A DNA stretch of 64,000 bases from Microcoleus sp. EPA2 (GCA_020882975.1 JAHRFD010000001.1:1-64000); one strand, 5' to 3'; shown: positions 36,935 through 47,274, numbered from the stretch's first letter. Notes: generated by a model not told the origin, from the sequence alone. Numbers and translations are program-made.

Positions 36935-38200
36935 CTAAATTGGTTTTAGCACCACGGCCGCATAGTGTTTGGGAGAAAGATATTGTCTAGCTAAACGCTG
37001 GATGTCTAGTGGCTCGAATGCCTGAATCTTGGTGGGATAGCTCATCGCTAATTCAGCTTTGGCGATCGTATTGTAATACCCATAAAGACCAGCCAGTTGG
37101 GCTGGGGTTTCGATGGAGAAAGCAAAATCATTGCACAGCAAACGCTTACAGCGAAGTAATTCTACCTCAGAAACCAGCTCAGACTGCAATTGGCCAAGTC
37201 GATCGCAAATCACACTTTCCACCCTTTCGACATCTTCCGCCGCCAACACAGCACTTATCGTAAATAAACTCGATTCCCGTTGTAAGGAAAAAGAGCTCTC
37301 GATCGCCTGTACCAATTGTAGTTCTTCCCGCAGTTCCCTGACTAAACGAGACGATCGCCCGTCAGCCAGCAACACCGACAGCAAATCCAAGCCACAAGCA
37401 CTTTCCAATTGTGCTACTCCCGGCCCAGTCCAAGCCATCATCAGCCGTGCTTGTTCCAATCTAGGAAGATAAAGTTCCTGACGACGCATCTCTACCAGTG
37501 GCGGTTCAGCTACTGCTACCAACTTGGGACACTCCCACCTGTCAGAAAACTCCCCGAAAGCTTGGCTAGTCAAATCCATCGCCTGTGCTTCCTCAACTCC
37601 CCCAACTATCACCACAGTCATATTTTCTGGTTGATAGTGCGATCGATGGAAACAGCGCATTTCGTGGGGTGTTAGCGACATCAGCAACTCTTCTGTGCCC
37701 AATACCGATCGCCTGTAGGGATGGCACTGATAAACTGTTTCCATCATTGCTTGGAAACCCAGCCAATCGGGGTCGTCTTGAGCTTGGCGGATTTCTTCTA
37801 ACACCACATCTCGCTCGCGATCGAATTCGGCATCGGGAATCGAAGCCCGCAGCAGCAATTCTGCTAGTGGCTGAGTAGTTTCTGCTAAATAACTTGCCGC
37901 CGCCGTGACATAAAAATGGGCGTAGTCGTGACTTGTCGCTGCATTAGTCACACCGCCACGATTTTCGATTATTTGGTCAAATTCGACCGGGGCGATCGAG
38001 TCAGTCCCCTTAAATATCATATGTTCTAGAAAGTGAGCCATTCCCGACCACGAATCCGGCTCTTGCGTTGCACCCGCCTTTACCCACACGTCTAGTGCGA
38101 CCACAGGTGTAGCCTTCAGGTGCTGGTGAATGACCGTTAACCCGTTATTCAGCTTCCAGACGTTTGCTGGGAAATCTAAAGTAGTCAGGATTTGAGACAA
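36935..38200 (-). CDS. M16 zinc metallopeptidase, catalytic subunit
   Basis: 421 residues with an intact inverted zinc motif HFLEH at 56-60 (GMAHFLEHMIFKGT) and the second zinc-ligand Glu region in RERDVVLEEIRQAQDDPD. Two M16 domains are present, ending SPKHYAAVVLKPI. It presumably forms a heterodimer with the product of 35602-36870 and degrades or processes peptides. Cyanobacteria commonly encode this pair. It has no signal peptide, so it is probably cytoplasmic. Confidence 0.93.
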   Translation of the reverse strand: MSQILTTLDFPANVWKLNNGLTVIHQHLKATPVVALDVWVKAGATQEPDSWSGMAHFLEHMIFKGTDSIAPVEFDQIIENRGGVTNAATSHDYAHFYVTAAASYLAETTQPLAELLLRASIPDAEFDRERDVVLEEIRQAQDDPDWLGFQAMMETVYQCHPYRRSVLGTEELLMSLTPHEMRCFHRSHYQPENMTVVIVGGVEEAQAMDLTSQAFGEFSDRWECPKLVAVAEPPLVEMRRQELYLPRLEQARLMMAWTGPGVAQLESACGLDLLSVLLADGRSSRLVRELREELQLVQAIESSFSLQRESSLFTISAVLAAEDVERVESVICDRLGQLQSELVSEVELLRCKRLLCNDFAFSIETPAQLAGLYGYYNTIAKAELAMSYPTKIQAFEPLDIQRLARQYLSPKHYAAVVLKPI

Positions 38201-38441
38201 GCTAGTTATTCTTAAACTTTAGTTAACTATAGTAGCGCTTTACAGATGGGCGATCGGGGTGCATTGATACAAATTTTCTCTTGCCTCATCTATAGAATCA
38301 CCTTTTTACCATTTTTAGGTTTAAAAGTCAATAGATTTAGCGGGAGATAGATCAATCAGTCGGGAGAAAGAGGAATTGCTCGAAATATTTCAATACCTTT
38401 AAAGATAAGAACACGACAGACATTCAGAGGAGAACAGAGCA

Positions 38442-39473
38442 ATGGTAGCTACTCTTGAAGACACCAAACGTCAAGCGATCGGCATGAAATTAGCAGACAT
38501 GAAAGCACTGCAAAAGTTGCTCATCGCTAACGAAGAAATGTTTATCAAATCCTGCAACGATGCCGAACTGTGCGATCGCTTCCGGGATATGCTTGAGGAC
38601 GATCGCAAAAACATGGGCGTATTAGAAACCACGATCGTTCAATATGGAATTCAATCTGAGCCACAAGAAACCACCACAGAAATGATTGAAGCAGTTCAGA
38701 AACTCATGAAAGGTTCTGAACTAACCATGTTTGAAAAAGTAAGTCAGCACGAACTCCTCAAACACAAACAAACAATGGCCGGCCTCTTAGTTCACAAAGC
38801 CGCCCAAGTAGTTGGTGCCGATATCGAAGCTGCGATTACCCCCCTCAACACAGTCAACTTTGAAAACCGCGCTCACCAAGAACAACTCAAAGGAATGCTA
38901 GAAGTTTTGGGCGTGCGCGAACTAACTGGAAAAGACCCCGATCAAGGCGTTTGGGCTCGCGTCCAAGATGGAATGGCTGCCATGAGTGGCATCATCGGTA
39001 GTGCTGTCACCCGCACCAAAGATGAAATGAATATCATCGAACTCATCTCCATGGATCACCGCAAAGTCGATACCATATTTATGGAAATCGAAAAAACCGA
39101 AGATCCCCAAAAACTGCAAGAATTCTTTGGTCAGTTGTACAAAGATTTAAGCGTGCACGCCGAAGCAGAAGAACAAATTGTGTACCCAGCAGTTCGCAGC
39201 TATTACAGCGACACTCAAGAACTGTATAATGAGCAAGCCGAAATGAAGCAAATGCTCTCACAAATCAAGGCTCTCAACCCCCATGCTACTTCTGAATTCA
39301 AAGCTCAAATCGCCCAGCTAAAAGCAGGGGTTAAGGCTCACGTAAAACAAGAAGAAAGCGATATGTTCTCTAAAATTCGCGACCACTTTAGCGAAGCCCA
39401 AATGGAGCAAATGGCCACTCAATTTAAAGCAGCTAAAAGCACATTGCAGCAAGAAATGGCTAGCATGAGCTAA
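38442..39473 (+). CDS. Hemerythrin HHE-domain protein
   Basis: 343 residues. The N-terminal part (about 1-150) is an all-helical ferritin-like bundle (KALQKLLIANEEMFIKSCND). The C-terminal part (about 197-320) is a hemerythrin domain: SMDHRKVD with His206, VHAEAEEQIVYP with His239 and Glu243, NPHATS with His281, and KAHVKQEESDMF with His300 and Glu304, a fair set for a diiron site. It probably binds O2, NO or iron, or protects against oxidative damage. An AGAGGAGAA site just upstream of the ATG acts as the RBS. Single gene, with its promoter in the 241-bp gap from the M16 gene. Confidence 0.88.
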   Translation: MVATLEDTKRQAIGMKLADMKALQKLLIANEEMFIKSCNDAELCDRFRDMLEDDRKNMGVLETTIVQYGIQSEPQETTTEMIEAVQKLMKGSELTMFEKVSQHELLKHKQTMAGLLVHKAAQVVGADIEAAITPLNTVNFENRAHQEQLKGMLEVLGVRELTGKDPDQGVWARVQDGMAAMSGIIGSAVTRTKDEMNIIELISMDHRKVDTIFMEIEKTEDPQKLQEFFGQLYKDLSVHAEAEEQIVYPAVRSYYSDTQELYNEQAEMKQMLSQIKALNPHATSEFKAQIAQLKAGVKAHVKQEESDMFSKIRDHFSEAQMEQMATQFKAAKSTLQQEMASMS

Positions 39474-39565
39474 TTGAGCAGTCAGCTAATTTCAAATCCA
39501 GCCGCTCTGAAAAATAGCTAACCTCCCACCTATCAATCCCGTCACCAACGTGGCGGGATTAATGT

Positions 39566-39673
39566 TTTATATCAAATCCGTTAACATCAGAATTATTATT
39601 TCTCTCTTCTCTCTTCCTTCGCGTCCTTGGTGCCTTCGCGGTTAAATCATTCCGATACAACCAGAATTGATAT
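39566..39673 (-). repeat. Interspersed repeat family B, copy 2
   Basis: Reverse-oriented copy: the CGGTTAAATCATTCCGATACA segment and TTATAT ends match copy 1. The middle is diverged (AATTATTATTTCTCTCTTC). It lies between the convergent hemerythrin and SDR genes. Confidence 0.75.
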
Positions 39674-39720
39674 AAAGTCCTGATTACCAACTTAAAAATC
39701 AGGTTGGTAATCAGGACTTT
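39674..39720. terminator. Perfect 18-bp stem hairpin between convergent genes
   Basis: AAAGTCCTGATTACCAAC (39674-39691) pairs exactly with GTTGGTAATCAGGACTTT (39703-39720) across an 11-base loop. It sits between the hemerythrin gene (ends 39473) and the SDR gene (ends 39765, minus strand). It could end transcription from both sides, although it also looks like a common cyanobacterial interspersed hairpin. Confidence 0.5.
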
Positions 39721-39764
39721 AGTCCTACTTAAAAAAAAGCTTGTAGTCAAGACTCTAGTCCTTT

Positions 39765-40625
39765 CTAGCCATTAATTACAGACCCACCATTGGGATGCAA
39801 AATTTGACCAGTCATATAAGACGAGTCTTTAGAAGCTAAAAACACGTAACTAGGAGCAACTTCATCGGGTTGACCAGCGCGTCCCAAGGGCGTATCAGCA
39901 CCAAATTTCTCCACCTTTTCTTCGGGGAAAGTGGAAGGAATTAGAGGAGTCCAAATCGGACCGGGGGCTACTCCGTTGACCCGAATTCCTTTTTCTGCCA
40001 AACTCTGGGACAAAGAACGAGTAAAGGCAACAATTGCTCCTTTTGTTGAGGAATAATCTAGCAATTGTTGATTGCCTTTGTAAGCGGTGACAGAGGTAGT
40101 GTTGATGATAGCACTTCCCTCTTTAAGGTATTTGAGAGCGGCTTTGGTGAGGTAAAACATTGAAAAAATGTTGGTGCGGAAGGTGCGCTCTAATTGTTCG
40201 GCGGTGATATCTTCGATGCTTTCTTGGGGATGCTGTTCCGCGGCATTATTGACGAGGATATCGAGGCGACCGAAGGTTTTGACTGTTTGTTCGACCAGGT
40301 TTTGGCAGATGTTTTCGTCGCCGATGTCGCCGGAGAGGGAAATGCAGCGGCGGCCTTGTTTTTCGATCGCCTCTTTGGTTTTTTTGGCATCTTCATCTTC
40401 GCTGAGATAAGCAATGGCTACGTCTGCGCCTTCTTTGGCAAAAGCCAGGGCCACCGCCCGCCCGATACCGCTGTCTCCGCCTGTAATTAGCGCTACTTTA
40501 TCCCGCAATTTGTCACTACCACGATATTCGGTAGCGAAGGATTGAGGTGGCGGGGTCATTTGGGATTCCACACCGGGCTGCTGTGGTTGATGTTGAGCCG
40601 GATTAGTCTTCTGTTTGGTTGGCAT
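39765..40625 (-). CDS. SDR family oxidoreductase (general-stress type)
   Basis: 286 residues, classical short-chain dehydrogenase with an extended Pro/Gln-rich N-terminus (MPTKQKTNPAQHQPQQPG). The cofactor loop is TGGDSGIG (48-55), then NNAAEQHP; catalytic TSVTAY...DYSSTKGA gives the Ser, Tyr and Lys; the C-terminal PNGGSVING is typical. Closely resembles the Bacillus GSP39/YhdG-like stress dehydrogenases. Substrate unknown. Monocistronic. Confidence 0.9.
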   Translation of the reverse strand: MPTKQKTNPAQHQPQQPGVESQMTPPPQSFATEYRGSDKLRDKVALITGGDSGIGRAVALAFAKEGADVAIAYLSEDEDAKKTKEAIEKQGRRCISLSGDIGDENICQNLVEQTVKTFGRLDILVNNAAEQHPQESIEDITAEQLERTFRTNIFSMFYLTKAALKYLKEGSAIINTTSVTAYKGNQQLLDYSSTKGAIVAFTRSLSQSLAEKGIRVNGVAPGPIWTPLIPSTFPEEKVEKFGADTPLGRAGQPDEVAPSYVFLASKDSSYMTGQILHPNGGSVING

Positions 40626-40759
40626 AAAAAAATCCTTTAAGTTCTACATCTATAAATAAAGGTTTTTTATATAGTGGGAATCGCTCTTTTTGCAGATCGT
40701 GTCCTACTACTAAAGACTGTTTTAGCCGGCAGAAACCGCTGACGGCGATCGCCCCAGCA

Positions 40760-40791
40760 AAAAGCACGTCAACATATGTTGACGTGCTTTT
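40760..40791 (-). terminator. Rho-independent terminator of the downstream SdrD gene
   Basis: AAAAGCACGTCAAC/GTTGACGTGCTTTT form a perfect 14-bp stem with an ATAT loop. Read leftward it ends in CTTTTT. It lies 54 bp beyond the stop of the gene ending at 40845. A second hairpin (AGTTGAATCTC at 40812-40822 with GAGATTCAACT at 40829-40839) lies between them. Confidence 0.8.
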
Positions 40792-40844
40792 GAAACCAGC
40801 TACTAGCTAATAGTTGAATCTCCAACTAGAGATTCAACTTAACA

Positions 40845-43376
40845 TTAGAAACCAATCGGAGAAGTAGCAGGAGCGCCTAAGAGTAAATCCTTCTTATCTT
40901 CAGGCAACACTACAGTTAGTGCACTCGCTGCGCGGCTCAAGCTCATGTCATCAACAAAGCTGATACCTGCATTTTCACCTGCGATCATCGAGTCGGTATC
41001 AATGCTGCTGGCCATAACCGTAGCATCAAGTCCACCTTCAGTCAGAGGATCGAGGCCAGAAACACTCCTTGCTGTACGAACTGGCGAAGGCACTGTGTTC
41101 GGACCAGGCACATTAAAGTTAACTGGGTTCGGACCTGTTGGGATAGGGAACGGGTTGGGAACAGAAGCCACGTTGAAGACTTCCAAAACCGAGTAATTAG
41201 CCGGAGACAAATCGGTAAAGCGAGCAATACCTTGGGCATCAGTTCTGACTAGCGGTTCGGTGGCTGCATCATAACGACCGTTCCGGTTCAAATCCAAAGT
41301 AAATGGAACACCTTCTAGAGGAAGTTCGTTGGCATCCCGTACACCGTTACGGTTATCGTCCCGGAATTTAGGAACTAACAAATCATAGCGACGAGAGTTA
41401 CCCACCAAAGCACAGGTAAAGGTTTGATTGGCACCGAGAACAACATCCACAGGTTGAGTGGTTTGGAAATAACCAGGAGGAGTTACTTCTCGAATCTTGT
41501 AATTACCAGGCGCCAAATTGTTGAATGCAAAGGTACCAAACTGATTGGTCGTAGTAGTCGGTTCTGTTGACTGCAATTGACCGTCGCCATTGGTATCGAT
41601 AAAAATGGTGACACCAGCAATAGCCGGTTCATTTCCATCTCGATAGCCGTTGAGATTGAAGTCCTCGAATTTGCAACCAGTGATGTTGCTGTTGGGTGTG
41701 TTGGCAAAAGTAACGTTGGCATCCTGAGTGGCCACCGTCACCGGAATGCTAACAGGTGTAGAAGCCGAGAAGTTTGCAGGTACTACTTCCCGCACTGTGT
41801 AATTGCCAGGAGCCAAGTTGGTAAATGCTGCTCTCCCTTGGGCATTAGTCTGTAGTTGTGCTTCTCCGGCGTTAGCAACCCCATCATTGTTGGTGTCGAG
41901 GAAGACTGTAACACCGCTTATAGGTGCTTCACCCTGAGTTGGTTCGTAGCGACCGTTCGCATTCAGGTCATTGTATTTGAATACATTGATGTTGGGTCGA
42001 GTGTTGCCCACAGGACTATTGGTGTCATTGCCAGGATTAACCCCCACAGGAGAAAACGTCAGTGACGGTGAAGGGTTACGCGCTGGTAAAGTGTTTGTTG
42101 GCGCTGCAAAAATCGGCCGCTCACCAGTTGTCGCAATGGATCTTTCCCCTGCCTGTTGGGTGCCGTCGCGGTTAGTATCTACGAACTTAGGATCGTTTGG
42201 CTTCAGTGTATAGGTGGAGTCTGCTACAATCAGCGGTTGTTCTTTGCTGATCGTACCCTGGAATCGTGCTTGGGGGCCTGGTGCCGAAATCACAACGGGG
42301 TTAGGAGTAGTTGAGACGGGAGCATTCAGGTTGCCAGGGGCACTGCCATCTGGCAATGTGGCTGGAAAAATTTCCAATACTGGGTAATTGCCAGCTCGCA
42401 AATCCTTGAAGGTAGCGACTCCGTTGACATCGGTGAGTGCAATGGGTTCAGTGGTTGAATCCCAGCGACCGTTGTTATTTAAATCTAAAATGAAGGGTAC
42501 GCGAGCAATGGGGGGTTCGAAAACTCCATTAACCACATTTCGGGAACCGTTGCGGTCTATGTCTCGAAACTTGTTAATTTCAATTTGATAAAGCGGGGTG
42601 TCACCAACTTGAGCGCAGGCAAAAGTTTGACCCGCAGCTACTGTTACATCTAGTAGCGGAATGTTATTAGGCGGGGTGCTTTGGAGAAAATCCCTTGTTT
42701 CTAAGGGTTCTGCGTTGGTCGCATTCACTTCTACTCCGTTGGCATTGGGAGGAACTGCTGGTCTGATCCGTTCTTCCCTAACTTTGTAGGTTCCGGGTGT
42801 GACGTTGAAGGACCATGCACCGTTTTTGTCGGTGAGGGTGTTAAGTTCCCCTGCATCCAATTGCCCGTTGGGGACGCTACCGTTGCTGCCATCGAGATAT
42901 ATTCTGACATTTTTAATGCCCGGTTCATCACCATCTCGAAAGCCGTCGCCATCTAAGTCTAGATATTTGCATCCAACGATCCGGCTACCTGTAACTGTGG
43001 TGTTACCAAAGAAAACGTTGACATTGGCGTTTCCAACGTTAACAGCGAGGGGGTTGGGAGTAGTAGGGCGGGAACCAGCAGGTACTGTTTCGGTAATTAC
43101 ATAATTCCCAGGAACAAGATTTATGAATGAGAACCCACCGTTAGCGTCTGTCAGGACAGAGATATCTCCGTTAGCTGCATTGAATTGGCCGTTGCTGCCG
43201 ATGGCTGGTTCGAGGAGGATGGGGATGTTTGCTAGGCCTGGTTCATTGGACTGCCGGATACCGTCGGCGTTCAAGTCATTGAACTTGATCCCTAAAATTG
43301 CCGGGCCAGCATTCCCAACCACAACTGGTTGTAATTGAAGGGCACTGCGTAGCTCATTTTCTAATTCTAATTCCAT
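40845..43376 (-). CDS. SdrD B-type repeat protein (843 residues)
   Basis: 843 residues built of about seven SdrD-type Ca-binding B domains in tandem. Each has a pattern like KFNDLNADGIRQSNEPGLAN, then LDTNNDGVANAGE, NLAPGNYTVREV and TPNP. The Asp/Asn loops (D-N-D-G) are EF-hand-like calcium sites. The N-terminus MELELENELRSALQ is not a signal peptide. The C-terminus is non-repetitive (DLLLGAPATSPIGF). Probably an extracellular or sheath structural protein exported by an unrecognised route. Same strand as the paralogue at 44055 but 678 bp apart, with its own terminator. Confidence 0.9.
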   Translation of the reverse strand: MELELENELRSALQLQPVVVGNAGPAILGIKFNDLNADGIRQSNEPGLANIPILLEPAIGSNGQFNAANGDISVLTDANGGFSFINLVPGNYVITETVPAGSRPTTPNPLAVNVGNANVNVFFGNTTVTGSRIVGCKYLDLDGDGFRDGDEPGIKNVRIYLDGSNGSVPNGQLDAGELNTLTDKNGAWSFNVTPGTYKVREERIRPAVPPNANGVEVNATNAEPLETRDFLQSTPPNNIPLLDVTVAAGQTFACAQVGDTPLYQIEINKFRDIDRNGSRNVVNGVFEPPIARVPFILDLNNNGRWDSTTEPIALTDVNGVATFKDLRAGNYPVLEIFPATLPDGSAPGNLNAPVSTTPNPVVISAPGPQARFQGTISKEQPLIVADSTYTLKPNDPKFVDTNRDGTQQAGERSIATTGERPIFAAPTNTLPARNPSPSLTFSPVGVNPGNDTNSPVGNTRPNINVFKYNDLNANGRYEPTQGEAPISGVTVFLDTNNDGVANAGEAQLQTNAQGRAAFTNLAPGNYTVREVVPANFSASTPVSIPVTVATQDANVTFANTPNSNITGCKFEDFNLNGYRDGNEPAIAGVTIFIDTNGDGQLQSTEPTTTTNQFGTFAFNNLAPGNYKIREVTPPGYFQTTQPVDVVLGANQTFTCALVGNSRRYDLLVPKFRDDNRNGVRDANELPLEGVPFTLDLNRNGRYDAATEPLVRTDAQGIARFTDLSPANYSVLEVFNVASVPNPFPIPTGPNPVNFNVPGPNTVPSPVRTARSVSGLDPLTEGGLDATVMASSIDTDSMIAGENAGISFVDDMSLSRAASALTVVLPEDKKDLLLGAPATSPIGF

Positions 43377-44054
43377 GATTTCTCCTTCACACCTAAATCC
43401 ACGTAAATTACAGACTATTGTATGGGTTTGTCAATGACCAACAGCTTTTGCTGATAGCTGACAACCGCTATTCGATTTTACATATGTCTGCGCTTGAGGC
43501 AATGTTCCGTTCTGTGAAACTTACTCAAACCTACTGATTGTAAGCTGAAATTCACTTCCTGCTTCACTCTGGGGAGTCGGCTCCTACCAGTCCACAGGCT
43601 TAAAATCAGGCAGAACTTGCCTTACTTTTTCCAACGAGGCTTTTCACACAACAAAGCCTTAAGCTTTGTCGCTGGCAATTATATCAGGTTTTGAAGAAAT
43701 CTGGTAATTTGAGCGCCGATCTTTAAGACTTGCGCGTCCAGTTCCTCTGCCCCTAGGTCACTAATTTTTCTATCTTTAAAATGGCTCAGACTCTCTCAGA
43801 ATCTTGCTCCCAATCTACAACCAAGCTTCGGGGTTCCCGGAACTCTGGCTTGAGTGTTGGAAGTTGCCAACAATAGAGTATCACGCGATCGGGGTTTAAT
43901 GTGTTCCTAAGTTTTTGGTGTGGTTTGCGACTGCTAACTCGTGCAGCCCTTTCTCTCTCAAATTGCGGTATTTTTCAGTATGTGCACCTCCCAAAAATTA
44001 CTCATAACCCCGATTTTTTCGGTACTTTGGGGCTGTAACATCGGATTTTACTGA
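43377..44054. other. Gene-free region between the two SdrD genes
   Basis: I see no gene. A palindrome ACAAAGCCTTAAGCTTTGT lies at 43651-43669. The rest is ordinary AT-rich sequence that should contain the promoter of the 843-residue SdrD gene and the 3' flank of its paralogue. Confidence 0.6.
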
Positions 44055-45986
44055 TTAAGTTGACTTACCGATCGCCCCCATTGTCAGAGATAAGTCACCC
44101 ATCGCCCAATTAATTTTGTCATTGGTATTGACAATTTGGTTAATTTCTGAATAGGGTTCCCGACTGACATTCTGTGGGTCAAACCAAGCTTGCTCGCCTA
44201 AACTGGCAACAGAGCGATCGATCGCCAAATAACTGCTTTGATAAGTACCATTTTCCTGACTCAAAAGCCAACTTTCTGCCAACCTTTCCCCACTTGTAGA
44301 CACATCGCCTTCATAGCCGTCAGTCCCCGTGAGCGAGTCACCTGGGAAAGACATTGCTAACCTTTCGACAGCATCTCCGGTTAACAAATCAATGCTGCTA
44401 GCCCGGACATCCGTAGAAACTGTCACCACAGCCAAGGGAGTAGTTTGAATAAAACCAGGTGGCGTTACTTCCCTGAGAACATAAGTACCCACGGGAACAT
44501 TACGGAAAGTGTAGCCACCTTGGGAGTCAGTAAAGGTACTTGCTTCCCCTGGCTCTAAACTGTTGTTGTTATTCAGGTCGATGTAAATTTGGGTATTGGG
44601 AATCGGCGGTTCCCCCGGATCGATACGACCGTTAGCATTAAAATCATTGAATTTGAAACCGCTAATTGTACCAGTAGCAAACACATTCCCAAAACTGAGG
44701 TTAGTGGCGTTAGTACCGTTAGTGACAAATATCGGAGTAGGATTGGGGGTAGTTTGCCGAAAACCGGGCTGCGGAACTTCCTTCACTAAATAACGGCCAG
44801 GGGGCAAATTGATGAAAGAAAAATTGCCCTGGGGATTAGTGATAGTGGAAGGCTCATTGGGTTCTAGTCTGTTATTGTCGTTGAGGTCGATGTAAATCGG
44901 CCAGTTGGCAACTTTGGGCTCCGTTGGTTCGTAGATACCGTTGGCGTTGAGGTCGTTGAATTTGAACCCACTGATGCTACCAGTGGGAAAATTGTTGCCG
45001 AAATTGATGCCGGCTGCGTTAGTACCTCCCGTAATCTCGATCGCGCTCGGATTTGGGGTAGTCTGTACCCACCCCGGTTGTTGGACTTCCCTCACCAAAT
45101 AGTTGCCGGGGTCAACATTTATAAAATTATAGCTGCCATCAGGTTTTGTGAAAGTATTCGGTTCGCCAGCGTCCAGCCTACTGTTTCTGTTGAGGTCAAT
45201 ATAAATTTGCCAGTTGGCTAAGGGCGGGTCCGTCGCATCTCGGATGGCGTTGAAATTTAGGTCATTGTATTTGATGCCACTGATGTTACCTACAAAAAAA
45301 ATATTCCCAAAATTGACATTGTTAATTGTGGCGTTGGAAGTCACAGTAATCGGGCCTGGGTTGGGCGTGGTTTGCCGAAAACCGGGCTGCTGGACTTCTC
45401 GGACAAAATATGTATCTGCGGGAATATTGACAAAGGCGTAATTACCTTGCAGGTTGGTCAGTGTGACAGGTTCGCCACCATCGAGCCTGTTGTTGCGGTT
45501 GAGGTCGAGGTAAATTTGCCAGTTAGCTAGGGGCTGTTCTCCGGGGTCGATGTTGCCATTTCTGTTAATGTCGTTGAATTTTGTACCCGCGATCGTCCCG
45601 GCGTTGAAGTTGTTACCAAAATTGATGCTGGTGACGTTTGTCCCGCTGGTGATGCCGATCGGTGGTGGGTTAGGTGTAGTTTGGCGAAAATTAGGTTGCT
45701 GAACTTCTCTAACTTGGTAGACGCCCGCTGGTAAGTTGGCAAAGATGTAGTTGCCTTGGCTGTTGGTGAAGGTGGAAGGTTCGTTAACATCCAACCTCTG
45801 GTTATTGTTCAGGTCAAGGTAGATTTGCCAGTTAGGCAGTGGGAATTCCCCAGGATCGGGACGGCCGTTAGCATTAAGGTCGTTGTATTTGTTGCCACTG
45901 ATGGTGCCGACTTGGAAGTTGCCGATATTGACGTTGGTGATGTCTATTTGGCTGGCGTTTCTGGTGATATTGGTCGATTCGGACAT
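44055..45986 (-). CDS. SdrD B-type repeat protein (643 residues)
   Basis: 643 residues with five near-identical B domains of about 105 residues, each SGFKFNDLNANG...EPTEP, ANWQIYLDLNRNNRLDGGEP, VREVQQPGF and TTPNP. Repeats are much more alike than in the neighbour, suggesting recent expansion by recombination. The last about 110 residues are unique (SLTGTDGYEGDVSTSGERL, then NDKINWAMGDLSLTMGAIG). There is no N-terminal signal peptide (MSESTNITRNASQIDITN). Probable calcium-dependent surface or sheath protein, paralogous to the gene at 40845. Confidence 0.9.
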   Translation of the reverse strand: MSESTNITRNASQIDITNVNIGNFQVGTISGNKYNDLNANGRPDPGEFPLPNWQIYLDLNNNQRLDVNEPSTFTNSQGNYIFANLPAGVYQVREVQQPNFRQTTPNPPPIGITSGTNVTSINFGNNFNAGTIAGTKFNDINRNGNIDPGEQPLANWQIYLDLNRNNRLDGGEPVTLTNLQGNYAFVNIPADTYFVREVQQPGFRQTTPNPGPITVTSNATINNVNFGNIFFVGNISGIKYNDLNFNAIRDATDPPLANWQIYIDLNRNSRLDAGEPNTFTKPDGSYNFINVDPGNYLVREVQQPGWVQTTPNPSAIEITGGTNAAGINFGNNFPTGSISGFKFNDLNANGIYEPTEPKVANWPIYIDLNDNNRLEPNEPSTITNPQGNFSFINLPPGRYLVKEVPQPGFRQTTPNPTPIFVTNGTNATNLSFGNVFATGTISGFKFNDFNANGRIDPGEPPIPNTQIYIDLNNNNSLEPGEASTFTDSQGGYTFRNVPVGTYVLREVTPPGFIQTTPLAVVTVSTDVRASSIDLLTGDAVERLAMSFPGDSLTGTDGYEGDVSTSGERLAESWLLSQENGTYQSSYLAIDRSVASLGEQAWFDPQNVSREPYSEINQIVNTNDKINWAMGDLSLTMGAIGKST

Positions 45987-46182
45987 GGTGTTGTTGGACC
46001 CAATGAACGCGGTTCAATGTCTGTTGTAGGGAAATCTAACAGTTTTGGGTCAAGCTGTCACGCATTTAGTAGCGAGTAATCTCAACAAGACTTACCCGAT
46101 GCCTGATGCCCAATTCCCAATTTCCCATTTTTTCCAGATTTGAGGTACGATCGCTACCAGTTTTGCAAAGGTCGAATTTGTA

Positions 46183-46866
46183 ATGTCCCCAAACCTAACA
46201 ACCAACAGGATTCACCCCCACGAGATCGGGAGTTGGCTCCGAATCTGGAGCTTGTGCGGTTTTGTGGCAATTAGTTCGATCGCCCCTACTCCCGCTGTGG
46301 CACTCCCAGCAACTTCCCATCGCGATCGCAGCAGCGACATCATCGCTCAAACAGGTGTAATGGTTCGCCCCACACTCAGCTTAGGTAGTCGGGGATCGGA
46401 AGTCCGAGAAATCCAAGCTGCTCTGAAATTATTGGGATTTTACGATGACAATGTAGACGGGGTTTTCTCCCAAAGCACCGCCACCGCCGTGTCCAAGTTT
46501 CAGGAAACCGCGGGGGTTGCTCCCGACGGTATAGTTGGTCAAGATACTTGGAATCGATTGTTTCCTCCCACCACCGGGGCGATCGCAGGTCCGATCGACA
46601 GCAACAATCCGGTAGCCGAAAATCCTCAGACTAACCCTGAGCCGACACCAGCTAGTTTTCCGGTTTTGAAAAGAGGAATGCGGGGCTCGGCAGTCAGAGA
46701 TTTGCAAGAACGACTGCGGGCTAAAGGATTTTTGCGATCGAGAGCTGACGGCGTGTTCGGCCGCGAAACCCAAGCTGCGGTCAAGGCTGCTCAGCGACAA
46801 TATCAACTAGCCGCCGATGGCATTGTTGGCTCTGCGACTTGGGCCGTTTTAGGGCGATCGCCCTAA
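46183..46866 (+). CDS. Exported protein with two peptidoglycan-binding domains
   Basis: 227 residues. The hydrophobic segment LCGFVAISSIAPTPAVALPA (about 24-43) looks like a signal peptide after a longer than usual polar start. Two PG_binding_1 domains follow: about 62-127 (LGSRGSEVREIQAALKLLGF ... DGIVGQDTWNRLF) and about 158-224 (RGMRGSAVRDLQERLRAKGF ... DGIVGSATWAVLG), joined by a Pro/Asn linker. No catalytic domain, so a wall-anchoring or scaffold role is likely. Divergent from the SdrD gene at 44055, which may share the promoter region. Confidence 0.88.
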   Translation: MSPNLTTNRIHPHEIGSWLRIWSLCGFVAISSIAPTPAVALPATSHRDRSSDIIAQTGVMVRPTLSLGSRGSEVREIQAALKLLGFYDDNVDGVFSQSTATAVSKFQETAGVAPDGIVGQDTWNRLFPPTTGAIAGPIDSNNPVAENPQTNPEPTPASFPVLKRGMRGSAVRDLQERLRAKGFLRSRADGVFGRETQAAVKAAQRQYQLAADGIVGSATWAVLGRSP

Positions 46867-47274
46867 ACAACAGTCAACAGTAGCTCATTGTTAACTTTAA
46901 TAAAGAAATTGATGTTTTGCCGAAAGTCTGTGTTAGTTTAAAAACATGAAGGACAAAGCCAAGCAGCACAAATAACTTGGATTAAAGATTTGGAATTAGA
47001 GTATTTGTCCTCATCGTCTCTAGTTCTCAGGCAGCCCCTGAACCCTGTAGCTGATTAGCAAAGAAAGGTTGATGTGGCGATCGGATTAGTTAGTCAGCTT
47101 AAGGCGATTTTAAGAATCGAAAGTTCTTAAGCACAAGTTGCGATCGGACAGTCAAACACAGAAGTCTGAATAGACTCCGCTAATAGCTAGCTCAGAGCAG
47201 AGTAGTTGCCAAAAAAGCCCACCTTTAGTTTGAGCAAGCTCAAAATAACTTGAATCAATTGAAAGTACAAACCT

